Shown here: piece after piece, positions 6,277 to 8,156 of the stretch
Layout of the letters: each line of letters starts with the position of its first letter
Position numbering within the stretch: position 1 is the first letter of the stretch
From: Prevotella sp. UBA5379
GTDB lineage: Bacteria; Bacteroidota; Bacteroidia; Bacteroidales; Bacteroidaceae
Assembly: GCA_002409785.1 (NCBI GenBank)
Contig: DHOX01000060.1
Location: 101,792-109,947 of the forward strand
DNA length: 8,156 nucleotides
Reading direction: 5' to 3'
The notes under the pieces: generated by a model
Seen by the model: only the letters and a program-made list of their open reading frames with translations
The model's database searches: none
Told to the model about the DNA's origin: nothing
Position numbers and translations under genes: made by a program

Positions 6277-6305
6277 CAACTAAATAAAAAGAGAAGCATT
6301 TTAAA

Positions 6306-8156
6306 ATGGCACAGAAAAAAGCTGAACCAAAATCGGGGAAAACGATCAGGAAAACCAGAAAGCAAAATAAATACACAGATCACTATAAAGTGGACTTTTT
6401 CTTGGGGCTCATCCTCTTTTTCTTTGCGGTATATATCATCATTGCCATGGTATCATACCTTCTTACAGGGACAGAAGACCAGAGCATCCTGGAGAATATG
6501 CGCTCAGGGGAATGGATGAATCCCAATCACGAGTTTGTCAATTATTGCGGTTCTCTTGGAGCAATCCTCTCCTATTTTCTGATTACTGAGAATTTCGGTT
6601 TCCCTGCATTTCTGATTCCTCTTTTCCTGATATTGGTAGGATTCCAGTTGATAAGGGCTTATCATCTCCGCCTGTGGCAATGGTTTTTCGGGATGGCCTT
6701 CACGATGATCTGGTGCTCTGTGACCTTCGCCAAGTTTCTCACGCCGGTCATGGGGAGCCTTTTTTTCAACCCCGGCGGGGAACACGGGCTATTCTGTGTC
6801 CAGAAATTAGAGGGAATGGTGGGTCCTCCCGGACTGACCGTTATCCTGATCGTCACCGCCATTGCCTTCCTGACCTACCTGACCACGGAGACCATCACCG
6901 TGGTCGTAAAGATCCTCCATCCTTCCAAATACCTGAAAGTTCCTTTTTCCATCACCAATGGGCTGAAAGCCAATCCGGCCGAAGAGGAGGAGCTCTCTGA
7001 CCAGAACCTGTATGGAAAGGATGCAGAAGAAGATGGTGAGAGTGATCGCGATGGTGAGCCCTCCAATCCGGAAGGTGAGACCACGCTGAAGAATGGGGTC
7101 ATCGACTTGAATGAAAAAGACCGGGAAGAAGAAAACGCTGCAGGATCTGCTATCCCCGCAACCCCTCCGGACCTGTCTGAAGACGCCGCGGGCACCGGTC
7201 TTCCGCCCTCTCCCCTGACCACCGGGACTCCCTCCTACCTTGCTTCCCAGCGGGCAGCACGACTGAAGGAAGAAGAGGAGGCAAGCAAAAATGTAGGGAT
7301 GGAAATAGAGATCGCAAAAGAAGGTGACCGGGCCACAAAGAGAACTGTCAATAACGAAAACATTCTCAAGACCCCTATTAATCCCCGTGAACCTTTCACG
7401 AATTACAAGTATCCCACCCTTGACTTACTGAAGAAATACGGGGATGAGGAAAAGCCTTATATTGACGAACAGGAGCAGATCGCCAACAAGAACCGGATCT
7501 CGGAAGTGCTCCACAACTTCGGTGTTGAAATCCGGTCGATCAGGGCAACGGTAGGCCCGACCATTACCCTCTATGAGATCCAGCCTGCCGAAGGAGTGCG
7601 CATCTCGAAGATCAAGAACCTGGAAGATGACATTGCCTTGAGCCTTTCGGCACTGGGCATCCGTATCATTGCCCCTATACCGGGGAAGGGCACCATCGGC
7701 ATTGAGGTCCCTAATGCCAAGCCGAATATCGTTTCGATGGAGAGCATCCTGAATTCCAGGAAGTTCCAGGAGACAAAGATGGAGCTCCCCCTGGCCTTAG
7801 GCAAGACCATCACCAATGATGTGTTCATGGTCGACCTGGCCAAGATCCCTCACCTCCTCGTGGCAGGGGCTACGGGCCAGGGAAAATCGGTAGGCCTGAA
7901 CGCCATGATCACCTCTCTGCTTTACAAGAAGCACCCCAACGAGTTGAAATTTGTCCTTGTGGATCCTAAAAAGGTGGAGTTCTCCGTCTATACGAAGATC
8001 GCCAAGCACTTCATGGCTGTCGTGGACGAAGAGGATGAACCGATCATCACGGATGTCACGAAAGTCGTCAGGACCCTCAACTCGCTCTGCAAATTGATGG
8101 ATCACCGTTATGATCTGTTGAAAATGGCGGGGGCAAGGAATATCAAGGAGTACAAC
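6306..8156 (+). CDS. ftsK: DNA translocase FtsK, N-terminal 617 residues; 3' end cut off by the window edge
   Basis: FtsK anchors at the division septum and pumps double-stranded DNA with ATP to clear and resolve chromosome termini during division. Visible parts: a basic cytoplasmic start (1-28), then a membrane region of four to five helices (about 31-53, 79-117, 123-145 and 174-192), an acidic Glu/Asp-rich linker of about 180 residues (about 220-400, with EEEE and LNEKDREEE), and the FtsK alpha domain (about 385-500, including VGPTITLYEI, SLSALGIRI and KGTIGIEVPN). The motor begins with VAGATGQGKSVGLN, whose Walker A is residues 521-528, followed by FVLVDPKKVEFS. Gln replaces the Ser seen at the fifth Walker A position in E. 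coli. Walker B and the gamma DNA-reading domain lie beyond the edge; the family is about 800 residues in this phylum. ATG 6306 follows an AT-rich leader without a clear Shine-Dalgarno. The gene is divergent from the exonuclease cluster. Confidence 0.96.
   Translation, partial: MAQKKAEPKSGKTIRKTRKQNKYTDHYKVDFFLGLILFFFAVYIIIAMVSYLLTGTEDQSILENMRSGEWMNPNHEFVNYCGSLGAILSYFLITENFGFPAFLIPLFLILVGFQLIRAYHLRLWQWFFGMAFTMIWCSVTFAKFLTPVMGSLFFNPGGEHGLFCVQKLEGMVGPPGLTVILIVTAIAFLTYLTTETITVVVKILHPSKYLKVPFSITNGLKANPAEEEELSDQNLYGKDAEEDGESDRDGEPSNPEGETTLKNGVIDLNEKDREEENAAGSAIPATPPDLSEDAAGTGLPPSPLTTGTPSYLASQRAARLKEEEEASKNVGMEIEIAKEGDRATKRTVNNENILKTPINPREPFTNYKYPTLDLLKKYGDEEKPYIDEQEQIANKNRISEVLHNFGVEIRSIRATVGPTITLYEIQPAEGVRISKIKNLEDDIALSLSALGIRIIAPIPGKGTIGIEVPNAKPNIVSMESILNSRKFQETKMELPLALGKTITNDVFMVDLAKIPHLLVAGATGQGKSVGLNAMITSLLYKKHPNELKFVLVDPKKVEFSVYTKIAKHFMAVVDEEDEPIITDVTKVVRTLNSLCKLMDHRYDLLKMAGARNIKEYN

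Noticed and set aside
6504..7338. Several minus-strand open frames opposite ftsK, some Ser/Arg-rich.
   Set aside because: They mirror the acidic linker and membrane part of FtsK; reverse reading of Glu/Asp-rich codons yields Ser- and Leu-rich frames.
1..8156. Mobile elements, CRISPR arrays, tRNA or rRNA genes, defence or toxin systems.
   Set aside because: No transposase, direct-repeat array, cloverleaf-forming segment or known defence domain was seen. The only repeat array is the protein-coding MORN array, with diverged DNA units.

Overview
This window looks like chromosomal core DNA from a member of the Bacteroidota, most likely order Bacteroidales. Three things point that way. The intergenic regions carry promoter boxes of the Bacteroides type (TTTG about 20 bp upstream of TAnnTTTG). 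Most start codons lack a Shine-Dalgarno sequence and have AT-rich leaders. The proteins (branching enzyme of the eukaryote-like GH13_8 kind, FtsK with a GATGQGKS Walker A, RlmI-like methyltransferase, KdsB, TilS) all have a Bacteroidales flavour. I cannot name the genus from sequence alone.

Layout: six genes lie on the minus strand and one on the plus strand, diverging from a short AT-rich region at about 6202-6305. Leftward from there run a DEDDy 3'-5' exonuclease (6198-5485), an RlmI-like 23S rRNA cytosine methyltransferase (5483-4296), kdsB for CMP-Kdo synthesis (4254-3499) and tilS for tRNA-Ile lysidinylation (3496-2108). Gaps are 1 bp, about 40 bp and 2 bp, so these four probably form one operon. 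After tilS comes an 89-110 bp spacer holding a near-perfect Bacteroides promoter. It drives an exported protein built from fourteen 23-residue MORN repeats (1997-882). The 5' part of glgB (833-1, running off the left edge) follows 48 bp later with no visible promoter of its own. Rightward from the divergent region, ftsK (6306-8156) runs off the right edge after its Walker A motif.

How the genes relate: the exonuclease, methyltransferase and TilS all act on nucleic acids, mostly RNA maturation, and KdsB feeds lipopolysaccharide core synthesis. The cluster is a housekeeping assortment rather than one pathway. The MORN protein is the only gene without an assignable role.

No mobile element, CRISPR array, tRNA or rRNA gene, or phage gene is visible, and no intergenic gap exceeds about 110 bp. 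I did not find a convincing undescribed multi-gene system. The items most worth a second look are the MORN protein with its promoter and palindrome, the non-ATG start of tilS with a rare strong Shine-Dalgarno, and the compact divergent promoter region in front of ftsK.
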